Virus record (IMG/VR): IMGVR_UViG_3300037234_000682
Location: 1 to 20,850 of that record
Length of the DNA stretch: 20,850 nucleotides
Source of the DNA: a virus
Strand: one strand, 5' to 3'
Part shown: positions 7,231 to 14,751 of the stretch, piece after piece
Layout of the letters: each line of letters opens with the position of its first letter
How positions within the stretch are numbered: the stretch's first letter is position 1
The notes under the pieces: model-generated
What the model was told of the DNA's origin: nothing
The model's database searches: none
Seen by the model: only the letters and a program-made list of their open reading frames with translations
Translations under genes and position numbers: made by a program

Positions 7231-9054
7231 TTATCCTAAAAGCATTAGTCCAACGCCTATCTTGATACTTCCGGCTGGGGAAGGATAGGTAAACCATGAA
7301 TCAATATTCCTTTCTCCGTTTTCTATACTGGATTGAGGGTTATTGATGAAATCTGCCTGAACTTCATAATGGTCAGACTCTTTTGTTGATTTTGATGTCT
7401 CAGGATCAAAGGTCTGCCCGAAGGTCTCGCCTTCTGGAGCGTTTCCAGTGCTTCCTCTTCTCCAAAGATTGTTAAAGAACAAAATGACAGCCGAACGGCT
7501 TGCCTGAATTCTTGCGTAGTTATTCGGTTCGTTAAGGCTTAATTCCAAGGAATCAATAATAGAAACCTTTATATATTCCCTCATCATTATACCGTTCCCG
7601 AACTGGAACTCTTTAGTTATGGACGGAGTATAAAAACTCTTGAGGATGATACCTGTTCCCCTTACATTTCTAATGATGTTCACTCCTGCCTGAGCAATGT
7701 CTGTTCTATCTAGGTCCCCACTAATTTCCCCGACTACGTCGGTTACTCCAAAATAGGGCATAGATGCAACAGCCGGAACCCAGTGAATACCGTTGGTTCC
7801 CATGCTTCTAATCCATAGGCCCATAGTTAGAGCACAACTAGGAATTTTCCTTTTCGGAGCGGTTAGAGACGTTGAAAAAGTGTCTTCTTTTTCAAACCAG
7901 TTAGCCACAATTACACCAAGAACATCATCACTTCGCTGGAAATTATTTCCTCGTGTGATAAGTTGGGATTTTGTCTGATCCTCTGGAAAGTTGTACAACA
8001 CCTTTGGAAGGTCGTTACGTCCTCTACAGTAGGTTTCCAGAGCTTTTTGTACCGTTTCATCCGTTGTTTCTGGGTTACAAAGTAGCCTGATTGGGTCCTC
8101 GTCCAATGCTGCAAGGGTGGCTGTCCAATACGCAGAACTTGCAGGGGAAGTACCGTCCGCACCACTCGACAAATATGTTACGGTGGACACCTCTGCGGGG
8201 AAGTATGTAGCTCCTACCCCAGTGGCGGGAGCAAGATATGTGACACTTATCTTTTTAGAATTGGCAAATACATTCTCCACGTAATAATCTGTTACGTCAC
8301 TTTCCAAAGTACACCAAGATTCCCCTAGTTCCGTATCTACTTCATTTACGATACCCGATAAGGTTTTCCTGTAGGTTTTAATTCTAAACCCTTCCACGGT
8401 TACAACGTCATCAACCTCAATATTTGCCGCACCATCAAAGGCCCCTGTAAAGTTAATCCTTCCCAGTCCTTCATCGACACTTGTGACTTTTTTGTATACC
8501 GTAGCTCCTCCTCCTCCGGTTGCAACTACTTTGATTATGTCCCCATTTTTAACGTCGGCAACGCTATCAACTAGGATGAATAGGTCAGAAGAGGTTCCTG
8601 TTGCGGAAGATGCAGTGGTGAAACGGTCCCCTTTTTCAATGGTGTACCCTGTCCTATTGCCAGAAATACCGTACTCTAAATTGGCTTTGTATGCTGCATC
8701 GATCTTCAGTACGTCGGCCGCAGCACCGTCTTCAGCATTACCCGTTGCAACAACAGCGTCAACCGTCCCAGCTCCATCATTCCCTACGTAGGAACTAACG
8801 AAAAGCTTGGCATCAACTCCAACAACATTAGCAAAAAAACCCGATACAGAGTCCCACCCGTAATAGGTTTCAATTACATTCTCTCCAAATATTTCCCTAA
8901 ACTCTTCTGGGTTTCTTATTTGAAAAGAAGCAATAAATTTCCTTTCAAAGAACCCTACTATCCCTCCAATGAGGAAGTCAGAAGGCTCAACGTTTTTAGA
9001 TTTTTTAGTGGGTAGACTTTCGCCGTATATCCCTTGTCTCCTTAGTTTTGTCAA
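7231..9054 (-). CDS. Tail sheath protein
   Basis: This 607-residue protein is the contractile tail sheath. The N-terminal PSDFLIGGIVGFFERKF start and RNPEEFREIFGENV (48-60) are typical of sheath proteins, as are the C-terminal INIIRNVRGTGIILKS-like stretch (about 459-473), PSITKEFQFGNGIMMREYIKVSIIDSL (477-503) and RRGSTGNAPEGETFGQ (532-547). Residues about 128-235 form an extra beta-rich block (GYTIEKGDRFTTASS, NGDIIKVV, IEVDDVVTVEGF) that would lie on the outside of the sheath. The start is TTG, directly after the upstream TAG, with a perfect AAGGAGG five bases upstream. Contraction drives the tube into the host; the protein acts with the tube encoded next. Confidence 0.92.
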   Translation of the reverse strand: MTKLRRQGIYGESLPTKKSKNVEPSDFLIGGIVGFFERKFIASFQIRNPEEFREIFGENVIETYYGWDSVSGFFANVVGVDAKLFVSSYVGNDGAGTVDAVVATGNAEDGAAADVLKIDAAYKANLEYGISGNRTGYTIEKGDRFTTASSATGTSSDLFILVDSVADVKNGDIIKVVATGGGGATVYKKVTSVDEGLGRINFTGAFDGAANIEVDDVVTVEGFRIKTYRKTLSGIVNEVDTELGESWCTLESDVTDYYVENVFANSKKISVTYLAPATGVGATYFPAEVSTVTYLSSGADGTSPASSAYWTATLAALDEDPIRLLCNPETTDETVQKALETYCRGRNDLPKVLYNFPEDQTKSQLITRGNNFQRSDDVLGVIVANWFEKEDTFSTSLTAPKRKIPSCALTMGLWIRSMGTNGIHWVPAVASMPYFGVTDVVGEISGDLDRTDIAQAGVNIIRNVRGTGIILKSFYTPSITKEFQFGNGIMMREYIKVSIIDSLELSLNEPNNYARIQASRSAVILFFNNLWRRGSTGNAPEGETFGQTFDPETSKSTKESDHYEVQADFINNPQSSIENGERNIDSWFTYPSPAGSIKIGVGLMLLG

Positions 9055-9066
9055 CTAGACCTCCTT
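9055..9066 (-). promoter_or_regulatory. Strong RBS fixing the TTG start of the sheath gene
   Basis: AAGGAGG occupies 9066-9060 and is followed by TCTAG and the TTG at 9054. No ATG occurs in the first 450 codons of the sheath frame, so this SD decides the start. The TAG in the spacer is the stop of the preceding gene. Confidence 0.8.
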
Positions 9067-9288
9067 AATTGTAAATTTATTTGCAACTTGCTTAGTCCAG
9101 TCCTTGTGATCAAGGATAGCCCTTGTAAGGGTCCGGGGGATTGTACCCTCAAACCTGTATACTTCCCTTCCTATGTGTAGGTCAAAAGACCTGTTTTCCC
9201 GGAACCGGAAGATAATATCCTCTGGGGCTTTACCTTCCTCAACAGTAAGGTCTTTCACTTCTTTATTTTCTTTATCTTTTTTGGCCAT
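9055..9288 (-). CDS. Small conserved tail-region protein
   Basis: This 77-residue protein has a charged N-terminus (KKDKENKEVKDL) and a compact rest: IIFRFRENRSFDLHIGREVYRFEG (25-48) and RTLTRAILDHKDWTKQVANKFTIKEV (52-77). The N-terminal half is disordered-looking and the second half appears as a small beta-then-helix fold. The family is unknown to me; it is the kind of small protein often found just before the sheath gene. It has its own strong SD (AAAGGAG) 4 nt before its ATG. Its TAG stop is directly followed, in the same frame, by the TTG start of the sheath gene. Confidence 0.65.
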   Translation of the reverse strand: MAKKDKENKEVKDLTVEEGKAPEDIIFRFRENRSFDLHIGREVYRFEGTIPRTLTRAILDHKDWTKQVANKFTIKEV

Positions 9289-9305
9289 ACTTCTCCTTTA
9301 GGTTA

Positions 9306-10478
9306 TTATTTAATACTAGTTGTAAAGTTAACGGACGAGGTTTTTGGTAGAATCTTAGGGGCATATAACTCCTCTCTTATGCTAACATTAACCGGGAATT
9401 GAATCTTTGGTATAATATCATAAGATTCAGTAGGGTAAAGTTCTGTAGGAGGTCCGGTTAATTCTATATTACACCTTCGGCCATTCACCCACAACTTTCT
9501 TTTTCCTATAAACATTCTAACGATTTTGACAATATCACTAAACGGTTCAAGCTCCTCTTTTGTTTCACAGTCCAGTAAAATATCCCACAATAGGTATTGA
9601 CCTACTTGACGTTCCTGGAAAGTGTCATCGGTCTTTACAGAATCAATTATGTGATCCAGTTCATTGACTAACATTTGTCTATCGGATTCAAAACCCCATA
9701 AGGTAATCGCGGGTAATGCTATCTCCTTTTGAAGCGTTCCAAATAGTATAGGGTACTGTATTCGTACTTCCCCAGCATTGTAATCATTTAGTAATGTTTC
9801 CCCGTCAAATAATGGTCCAAAATAAAATCTTTTACCGTCTACCCTAACCACTTGGTGAACTTCTGAGTTGGTCCCGTCGTCTATATCTACTACTGCATAC
9901 CTGTCCAGAAATTCTGGGTATACCGTAAAATCTATGTAGTTATTACCTACTATCCCTACTATAGTGTCTATGGAATCAAAACTAAAGAAGTTGTCCCTTA
10001 GGTATTCTAATTCGTCTTTTATACCTTGGAAAAGATCCAAGGGAAAATCGTCCGTGCAAACTAGAGAGTAGTTAAGAATAAGATGGTCGGTGTCTCCATG
10101 TAACGATGTTATTTTTATCTTTTCTAATGTGTCGATATCACTGACGTTTATATGTACCCAATAAAAATCCTTCATAACAGGTAAATAGAATACCTGCCCA
10201 GTAGCTAACTCGATTTTATAACTATAATCAGAAGCGGTTTTATAGGTTTTGCTACCTTTAGTTCTTGAAGATACCCATATAATGAAACTCGTGTAGCCAG
10301 TTATATCCTCAGAATAGGTTTTTTCAACATAGGAATTTTCTCCTGAAAACTCAACAACTAGGGAAGCACTTGTATTCCCTGCCCTGAATTCCTCAAACTC
10401 ATTGGTTCCATAGATAACAGCTTCAGCAGAAGCACTCCACCCCGTTGTACTGTCTATATTGTCTATAATTTTTTTCAT
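9306..10478 (-). CDS. Tail terminator-like protein with N-terminal jelly-roll domain
   Basis: This 390-residue protein is large for its place. Residues 1-143 look like a galactose-binding-type jelly roll: an IDSTTGWSAS start, SASLVVEFSG, YVEKTYSEDITGYTSFIIWV, and LEKIKITS. Residues 165-240 form further strands. Residues about 241-375 (QYPILFGTLQKEIALPAI, DHIIDSV, DDTFQERQVGQYLLWDILLDC, RRCNIELTGPP, FPVNVSIREEL) match the alpha/beta pattern of tail terminator or tail-completion proteins, which cap the tail tube and join the neck. Gene order (neck, this gene, sheath) fits. The extra N-terminal domain would project from the neck and could act as a collar or adhesin. Fusion and function are inferred. 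Confidence 0.65.
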   Translation of the reverse strand: MKKIIDNIDSTTGWSASAEAVIYGTNEFEEFRAGNTSASLVVEFSGENSYVEKTYSEDITGYTSFIIWVSSRTKGSKTYKTASDYSYKIELATGQVFYLPVMKDFYWVHINVSDIDTLEKIKITSLHGDTDHLILNYSLVCTDDFPLDLFQGIKDELEYLRDNFFSFDSIDTIVGIVGNNYIDFTVYPEFLDRYAVVDIDDGTNSEVHQVVRVDGKRFYFGPLFDGETLLNDYNAGEVRIQYPILFGTLQKEIALPAITLWGFESDRQMLVNELDHIIDSVKTDDTFQERQVGQYLLWDILLDCETKEELEPFSDIVKIVRMFIGKRKLWVNGRRCNIELTGPPTELYPTESYDIIPKIQFPVNVSIREELYAPKILPKTSSVNFTTSIK

Positions 10479-11077
10479 GTTTTAGTTATCCAGGTTTTGA
10501 ACTCGTCCAATTTCTTTTTACTACCTTGGTTTATAAACGTCGTCATTGCCCTTCTTACCTCTATGGACTGTTCTTTTTTAACTCTTCTCTTACGAATTAA
10601 GTGCCTTCTATAGGACAATAATAACGCTGGACGAGGAGGAATTTTTATCAGTGTGGTTTCCCCACTCTCTTCCGTACGCTTCACGGTTGCACCATGTTCA
10701 TGGATCTTAAATAAATCCTTTAGACTCAACTTCCCGCTCCAATGTTGTTCCCTAGATGGTTGTAGTATCCAACCATTTCCTTTCTTTATAACCTCCAGCA
10801 TGTTGGCATAACTACCTTCTTTTTCTCTATCTCCTTTTCCGTATAACGGTGAGGTAGGACGTTGGTAGCCTTTCCGTTTTTTCCTTAATATTGTCTCATC
10901 AACCAGTCTCTCTAGTTTTAGTGTGTTACCTTTAATTCCATCATGAAAAATCTTTTTGATTTCCAATAAATCTCTCTTAGCATAACCAGAAATAACATCC
11001 CCCACCATCTTTGACAGCCTTTGGATCCTTTTTCTTTTTGCCCAATACTCATTCGAATAGGTTACTTTAACGACCAT
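10475..11077 (-). CDS. Neck / tail completion protein (HK97 gp10 or Mu gpG-like)
   Basis: This 200-residue basic protein has an N-terminal helical region with many Lys and Arg. It then has a segment KIHEHGATVKRTEESGETTLIKIPPRPALLLSYRRHL, given here in outline (123-158), whose HEHGA...IPPRPAL motif is characteristic of the HK97 gp10-like and phage virion morphogenesis families. These proteins act at the neck, where the tail terminator joins the head. The gene overlaps both neighbours (TAATG upstream, ATGA downstream), and its place between head closure and tail terminator agrees with the motif. Confidence 0.75.
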   Translation of the reverse strand: MVVKVTYSNEYWAKRKRIQRLSKMVGDVISGYAKRDLLEIKKIFHDGIKGNTLKLERLVDETILRKKRKGYQRPTSPLYGKGDREKEGSYANMLEVIKKGNGWILQPSREQHWSGKLSLKDLFKIHEHGATVKRTEESGETTLIKIPPRPALLLSYRRHLIRKRRVKKEQSIEVRRAMTTFINQGSKKKLDEFKTWITKT

Positions 11078-11499
11078 TATTTTCTAGTCAACCCTAGTAC
11101 AATATTAAGATAGGCATGGCTGAACATGTTCTTTTGTAACTTGTCTTTTATGGTGTACAAATCCCCGTTATATCTTACTTCGTAACGAGTAGTATCAATG
11201 TCCCGGTAGGTTAAACATTTATCTGTCAGATGCTTTGTTGCTAATGTCATCAACACATCTACTCTTTCTTCTAACCCTGCCTTTTTAAGTTGCTTATCTG
11301 AAGGACTTATAATAATAGGGAAGGCATGAAGCGTACATTCCGTTGGAACCCTTTTCTTTATAGATCCAAAGTTATCTCTTACTATGGTAGCTTCTGAATT
11401 CGCCAGTAGGATAATGTCCCTTCCCCTCTCATAAAGGTAATCTGCAGCGTCTTGAAGAGCATTTAATTCTTCTAACTCTATGCCTTTTGTATAACTCAT
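11077..11499 (-). CDS. Head closure (stopper) protein
   Basis: This 140-residue protein follows the adaptor gene with a TAATG overlap and a GGGAAG SD. It is a compact mixed alpha/beta protein: an N-terminal helix (about 7-26), strands around RDIILLANSEATIVRD, HAFPIIISPSD, VDVLMTLATKHL, RYEVRYNGDLYTIKD and a C-terminal AYLNIVLGLTRK. Small proteins with an R..V/E..V..DxYxI-like strand pattern are typical of head closure (Hc1/gp16-like) families. The assignment depends on position between adaptor and neck genes plus the strand pattern, so it could also be a second adaptor. Confidence 0.6.
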   Translation of the reverse strand: MSYTKGIELEELNALQDAADYLYERGRDIILLANSEATIVRDNFGSIKKRVPTECTLHAFPIIISPSDKQLKKAGLEERVDVLMTLATKHLTDKCLTYRDIDTTRYEVRYNGDLYTIKDKLQKNMFSHAYLNIVLGLTRK

Positions 11500-12122
11500 T
11501 ACACACTTCCCGTTACGCTACTGATATATTCTCTTAGTATAGCCATTGCTTGACGTTTAAGGTCATTCCTTAGGTCCTGGTATTTTCCTCTATTGCCGTA
11601 ATTTCTACCGTAGGCCTCTACGCTTATAGATCCTCCACCTGTACGAGCACCCACAAACCCTAATAACTGTTCTGCACAAAGGTAAATTATAGCCTCCTTT
11701 ATATCGTCAGGGTAATCCGACTCGCCTAGTGTGTAAGTGACTTTTATGTTTCTCTTACCCCTTCTAAAATACCCTACTAGGTTTCCTTCATTTTGGTTAC
11801 TTACCTTTTTTATTATGCCCCCCTCTATAAGAATAAGTCCTCCAAGTCCAATTTCGGAATCGTTATCCCCTCCACTAACATACTCTACTCGTACAAGGGA
11901 GGTAGCATTTCTGTTACTCAACATTAACGTATCGGTACTAGTTCCAGAAAGATGCTCTACTTTTTCTATAACTCCATCAAAAGGAACTCCTGTGATTAAC
12001 TTTACTTGAGGAACAATAAACCTGTCTCGCCTTTTGTTCATCCAATCGTCGCTAAGTATAGACGCAGTTATGTTGTAACCTTCTAAGAACTCTCTGATTT
12101 CTGTTGCTGTTGGGACTGCCAT
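11499..12122 (-). CDS. Head-tail adaptor protein (connector)
   Basis: This 207-residue protein starts the connector block. It begins with a helix (TATEIREFLEGY, about 5-16), then TASILSDDWMNKRRDRFIVPQV, reminiscent of gp6/gp15-type adaptors in which an early helix precedes a region binding the portal. Residues 130-160 (YPDDIKEAIIYLCAEQLL) form a second helix, and the C-terminus (about 180-207) is a basic helix with KYQDLRNDLKRQAMAILREYI. Adaptors of this class sit under the portal. Gene order adaptor-closure-neck-terminator supports it. It overlaps the following gene by TAATG. Confidence 0.65.
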   Translation of the reverse strand: MAVPTATEIREFLEGYNITASILSDDWMNKRRDRFIVPQVKLITGVPFDGVIEKVEHLSGTSTDTLMLSNRNATSLVRVEYVSGGDNDSEIGLGGLILIEGGIIKKVSNQNEGNLVGYFRRGKRNIKVTYTLGESDYPDDIKEAIIYLCAEQLLGFVGARTGGGSISVEAYGRNYGNRGKYQDLRNDLKRQAMAILREYISSVTGSV

Positions 12123-12153
12123 ATGAAAGACCTATTTTTCCTCAATTGGTTTT

Positions 12154-12393
12154 TTACCTTGTTCTTAACTCAATAATCTGCTTTTCTAGATCGTTTATTT
12201 TCTTTTCTTTTTCTTCAAATTTTCTTTTAAGTAGTTCAACAGACACTTGAACTTGGTTTTGTCCTATTAGTTCGTTGTGGACTCCTGTTAGAGTTTGCGT
12301 TGATTGTACTCCAACAACTGCCTTACCTAAAATTTGAAGTGCTCGACTTATTTCTTGTTCCATAACTATACTTTTATTAACTAGGTACGCCAT
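12154..12393 (-). CDS. Small coiled-coil protein, function unknown
   Basis: This 79-residue protein ends in a charged heptad-like helix (LLKRKFEEKEKKINDLEKQIIEL, given here in parts, about 54-77) that probably forms a coiled coil. The ATG at 12393 overlaps the fibre gene by 17 nt and has no clear SD. A second ATG at 12363, 13 nt after the fibre stop, would give 69 residues and also lacks a good SD, so the start is uncertain. It may oligomerise with or chaperone the fibre-like protein upstream. That is inferred from adjacency alone. Confidence 0.5.
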   Translation of the reverse strand: MAYLVNKSIVMEQEISRALQILGKAVVGVQSTQTLTGVHNELIGQNQVQVSVELLKRKFEEKEKKINDLEKQIIELRTR

Positions 12394-13765
12394 AACTGAC
12401 AGCGAAAGGACGGGTATCGACTATATCAACAATACCCGTTCCTCCGCCTTCTACTAAAATTCTTGCCACGGGGACCACCTGCGAACTCGAAAAGGGTCCG
12501 AATTCAATTGGTGTGGCCTCCGCTAGGAGTCTTGAGGTATACTGGTCAGAGGAAATAACCATAAAGAATGCCCCCTCTGTTCCGTCGTCGTCAGGCCCTT
12601 TAGGAACCTTTAGAATCGTATGGATTGCCCATCGATTTGAAATAAGGCCTGTTAATCCTCCAGCCCCATCGTCGTACGATTCAGGCGCGACAAATGGGTT
12701 TTGAAATGACAAAGTCGGTCCGCTACTAATAACCCTCAATCCCGAGATATTGGTGTCCTCACTAAAAGTATGTTTAACTCTCTCAGCATCGAATAATATA
12801 CCTCCCGATGTTTGGTCCATCTGATACGCTGTTGTCCCGTTTTCCTCTATCCACCCTCCACTATTAAGAGCGTAAACGCCAGCCCCGAAAGCGTCCCTTT
12901 GGTATATTCGTTGACTAATCAAATGTCCCCCCGTGATAAAACGGTCATCCCGAACACGTTGGATGGAGTGATTAGTGTCAGAGAAGGAAGTAAGACGAGC
13001 TAGTGTTGCTTGAGTAGTAAAGTCGTTATCAGTCCATTCCCCAAGGTCGCCAGAAGTATTCCTGAACACAAGACCGCTACTGTACAAGTATACAAATACT
13101 GTATCTTCGGCTGGGGATGTACTGAATCCTGGGTCTTGTCCGGTGATTCCGCCATAATTGTAATGTACTCCTTCAAGATCGTATTCGCCAGCCTCTATGT
13201 CGATCAGTGTATCATCTCCTACATTTATTGAAACCTTGCACCCGATAACTATCCCAGTGTTCCCCAGTTCCTCCGAAGTGGCTAACTTCTGCCATCCAGC
13301 CGTTCCCGTACCTGACTTCTTGATATACATGTGACCGTTCGTGGTGTCATTTGCCAAGCCTCCAGGACCAGATGTGATGTCAAGCTCCGGTGTTGCCCCT
13401 ATATGGAACATATCGAAATAACCTGACGTATTTTCCCATCTTTGGATAGCGGTTGTGTTTGCCTCATTGGTGTCAACATGGAGTTTTAAGGCGGGTACAT
13501 CGGTTCCCATCCCAATATTTCCGGTATTGAAATAAATATTAGAGCCAGAGGTGAACCAAGGGGAATCCACCGTCGAAGTAATCTCTAACCATGTTGGAGC
13601 TATTGATGTAAGTTTCCAAACAGAATCGTTATCTAGCTGATCTGCGTATTTACCTATATCTTCAGTAATAAATCCGGTTGCATTTGTTCGTTCCGTCGCA
13701 TCTGCATACTCAAAATTTGATATTGCATGTCTATAACCTAGTCCAGCGTCTTTATGATGTCCCAT
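12377..13765 (-). CDS. Fibre-like / receptor-binding protein within the head cluster
   Basis: This 462-residue protein has phage fibre hallmarks in order. RTNATGFITEDIGKYADQLDNDSVWKL is a common fibre module at about 26-52. IYFNTGNIGMGTDVPALKLHVDT (77-99) is the GN[IV]GxGT...KL motif typical of fibre shafts. GLANDTTNGHMYIKKSG and GW...L (136-162) is another fibre module. The C-terminal half (about 170-462) contains QRVRDDRFITGG, RWAIHTILKVPKG, ISSDQYTSRLLAEAT and PVARILVEGGG...DIVDTRPF, which resemble the C-terminal part of phage fibre proteins. No chaperone domain (S74) is present. Its place between the capsid and connector genes points to a head fibre or decoration rather than a tail fibre, but the role is inferred. 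Confidence 0.7.
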   Translation of the reverse strand: MGHHKDAGLGYRHAISNFEYADATERTNATGFITEDIGKYADQLDNDSVWKLTSIAPTWLEITSTVDSPWFTSGSNIYFNTGNIGMGTDVPALKLHVDTNEANTTAIQRWENTSGYFDMFHIGATPELDITSGPGGLANDTTNGHMYIKKSGTGTAGWQKLATSEELGNTGIVIGCKVSINVGDDTLIDIEAGEYDLEGVHYNYGGITGQDPGFSTSPAEDTVFVYLYSSGLVFRNTSGDLGEWTDNDFTTQATLARLTSFSDTNHSIQRVRDDRFITGGHLISQRIYQRDAFGAGVYALNSGGWIEENGTTAYQMDQTSGGILFDAERVKHTFSEDTNISGLRVISSGPTLSFQNPFVAPESYDDGAGGLTGLISNRWAIHTILKVPKGPDDDGTEGAFFMVISSDQYTSRLLAEATPIEFGPFSSSQVVPVARILVEGGGTGIVDIVDTRPFAVSYGVPS

Positions 13766-13767
13766 AA

Positions 13768-14076
13768 TTACCCAAAGTTGTACATTACATTTCCATTAGA
13801 TGTCATCACATTACCGTCTTCATCGGTCATGATCTCATCGAACCCAACAGCCCTCCAGTTAATTGTATCTGTAATAGGAGCTGTGCTTGTATCCAATGTA
13901 CCTGTCAAATTTTCATACCATATACCATCAAATATTATCCTGTTCCCTTCACTAACCCCTGTTCCAGTGTCCATCCGTGAACTTACAATAGCCCAATCAG
14001 CCGAAGGTATATTGTAAACGGACAACGTCTTTTCTGACGGGTTCCCTATTTGACTGCACCAAATTTTTGTCCACAT
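13768..14076 (-). CDS. Small fibre-associated protein with CBM-like motif
   Basis: This 102-residue protein contains FDGIWYENLTGTLDTSTA at residues about 49-66 followed by TDTINWRAVG (about 69-78). The W-Y...NW arrangement is common in phage tail-fibre and carbohydrate-binding (CBM5/12-like) modules, where aromatic residues contact sugar or pack a small beta domain. The C-terminus has a short MTSNGNVMYNFG repeat-like end. It lies 2 nt upstream of the large fibre-like gene, and the two probably act together, for example as an attachment segment. It may bind polysaccharide; no substrate can be named. Confidence 0.55.
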   Translation of the reverse strand: MWTKIWCSQIGNPSEKTLSVYNIPSADWAIVSSRMDTGTGVSEGNRIIFDGIWYENLTGTLDTSTAPITDTINWRAVGFDEIMTDEDGNVMTSNGNVMYNFG

Positions 14077-14420
14077 TACGCAGCCCTAGCAGTCAATTTC
14101 ATATCCCCGGACACATTTACTAGTCTAAAGGCCGTTACAGCAACACACGCATCTTGAACCACTTCACTCACTGTACCACTAGGCCAGTCTACAGCTAATG
14201 CAATGTCGTTTTCTATATCCACGATGGTGTCCGTTGTTATTTGTACTTTGCCTGAACCCGTTGGATTTGGGGAAATAGTAAAAGCTACCGATTTTATTCC
14301 TTTGGGAATAGCATGCCAACTACTATTCCCGACCGAAGACAATTCTATTTTTGCTTCCCAACTAAACTCGTATTGCTCCCCTCGTATAGGGGAAACTTGC
14401 ATTTGTCTGATCTTAGCCAT
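14076..14420 (-). CDS. Small beta-rich virion protein, possible decoration or fibre anchor
   Basis: This 114-residue protein is almost entirely predicted beta strand: IPKGIKSVAFTISP (38-51), GSGKVQITTDTI (56-67), a VDWPSG turn (78-83), and VTAFRLVNVSGDMKLTARA (95-113). Similar 100-130-residue beta proteins occur in phage structural clusters, where they tend to lie near fibres or capsid genes. Its site right after the capsid gene and before fibre-like genes fits a capsid-surface decoration or a fibre base, but this is inference. It shares the TAATG junction with the following gene. Confidence 0.55.
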   Translation of the reverse strand: MAKIRQMQVSPIRGEQYEFSWEAKIELSSVGNSSWHAIPKGIKSVAFTISPNPTGSGKVQITTDTIVDIENDIALAVDWPSGTVSEVVQDACVAVTAFRLVNVSGDMKLTARAA

Positions 14421-14751
14421 TAGAATTATCTATTTCAATATTTTCCTTATGCATTACTATGTAACCCTTTTTCTTTAGAAAATCTACAAGAGGTTTTTCG
14501 TGTGTCTTAATAATACCTCTTATACATTTTCTAAAGAAAACTTTGCCCTCAAGTTTTAGTTCCCCCTCAAAGCTTGGAGGTACACCAAATTTAGGAATTT
14601 CAGGATGTAGAAACCAGTACTGAATAACAGTAACCGGTTTTGAAATTCTCTCCTCTGGAAGGGTGGACCCCTTTTCTTCAACAGTGCCTTTGTTGTCGAC
14701 TACAGGTCCACTTTCCTTTTCATCATACTCTTTTTGAGTATATATAGGCAT
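14413..14751 (-). CDS. Small head-region protein, function unknown
   Basis: This 112-residue protein follows the capsid gene with a TAATG overlap and an SD (GGAG) inside the capsid coding end. The first 35 residues are acidic and probably disordered. Residues 36-112 contain two YIV/VIQYWF-like strands, a KGKVFF-like basic stretch and LVDFLKKKGYIV, which suggests a small alpha/beta fold of the size of head-tail or decoration accessory proteins. I do not recognise the family. It overlaps the next gene by 8 nt (ATGGCTAA), so it is co-translated with the presumed capsid accessory genes. Confidence 0.55.
   Translation of the reverse strand: MPIYTQKEYDEKESGPVVDNKGTVEEKGSTLPEERISKPVTVIQYWFLHPEIPKFGVPPSFEGELKLEGKVFFRKCIRGIIKTHEKPLVDFLKKKGYIVMHKENIEIDNSNG

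Noticed and set aside
7911-8165. 84-residue minus-strand frame inside the sheath gene
   Set aside because: It overlaps the clearly coding sheath frame, and its sequence resembles no protein family; it is a frame shadow.
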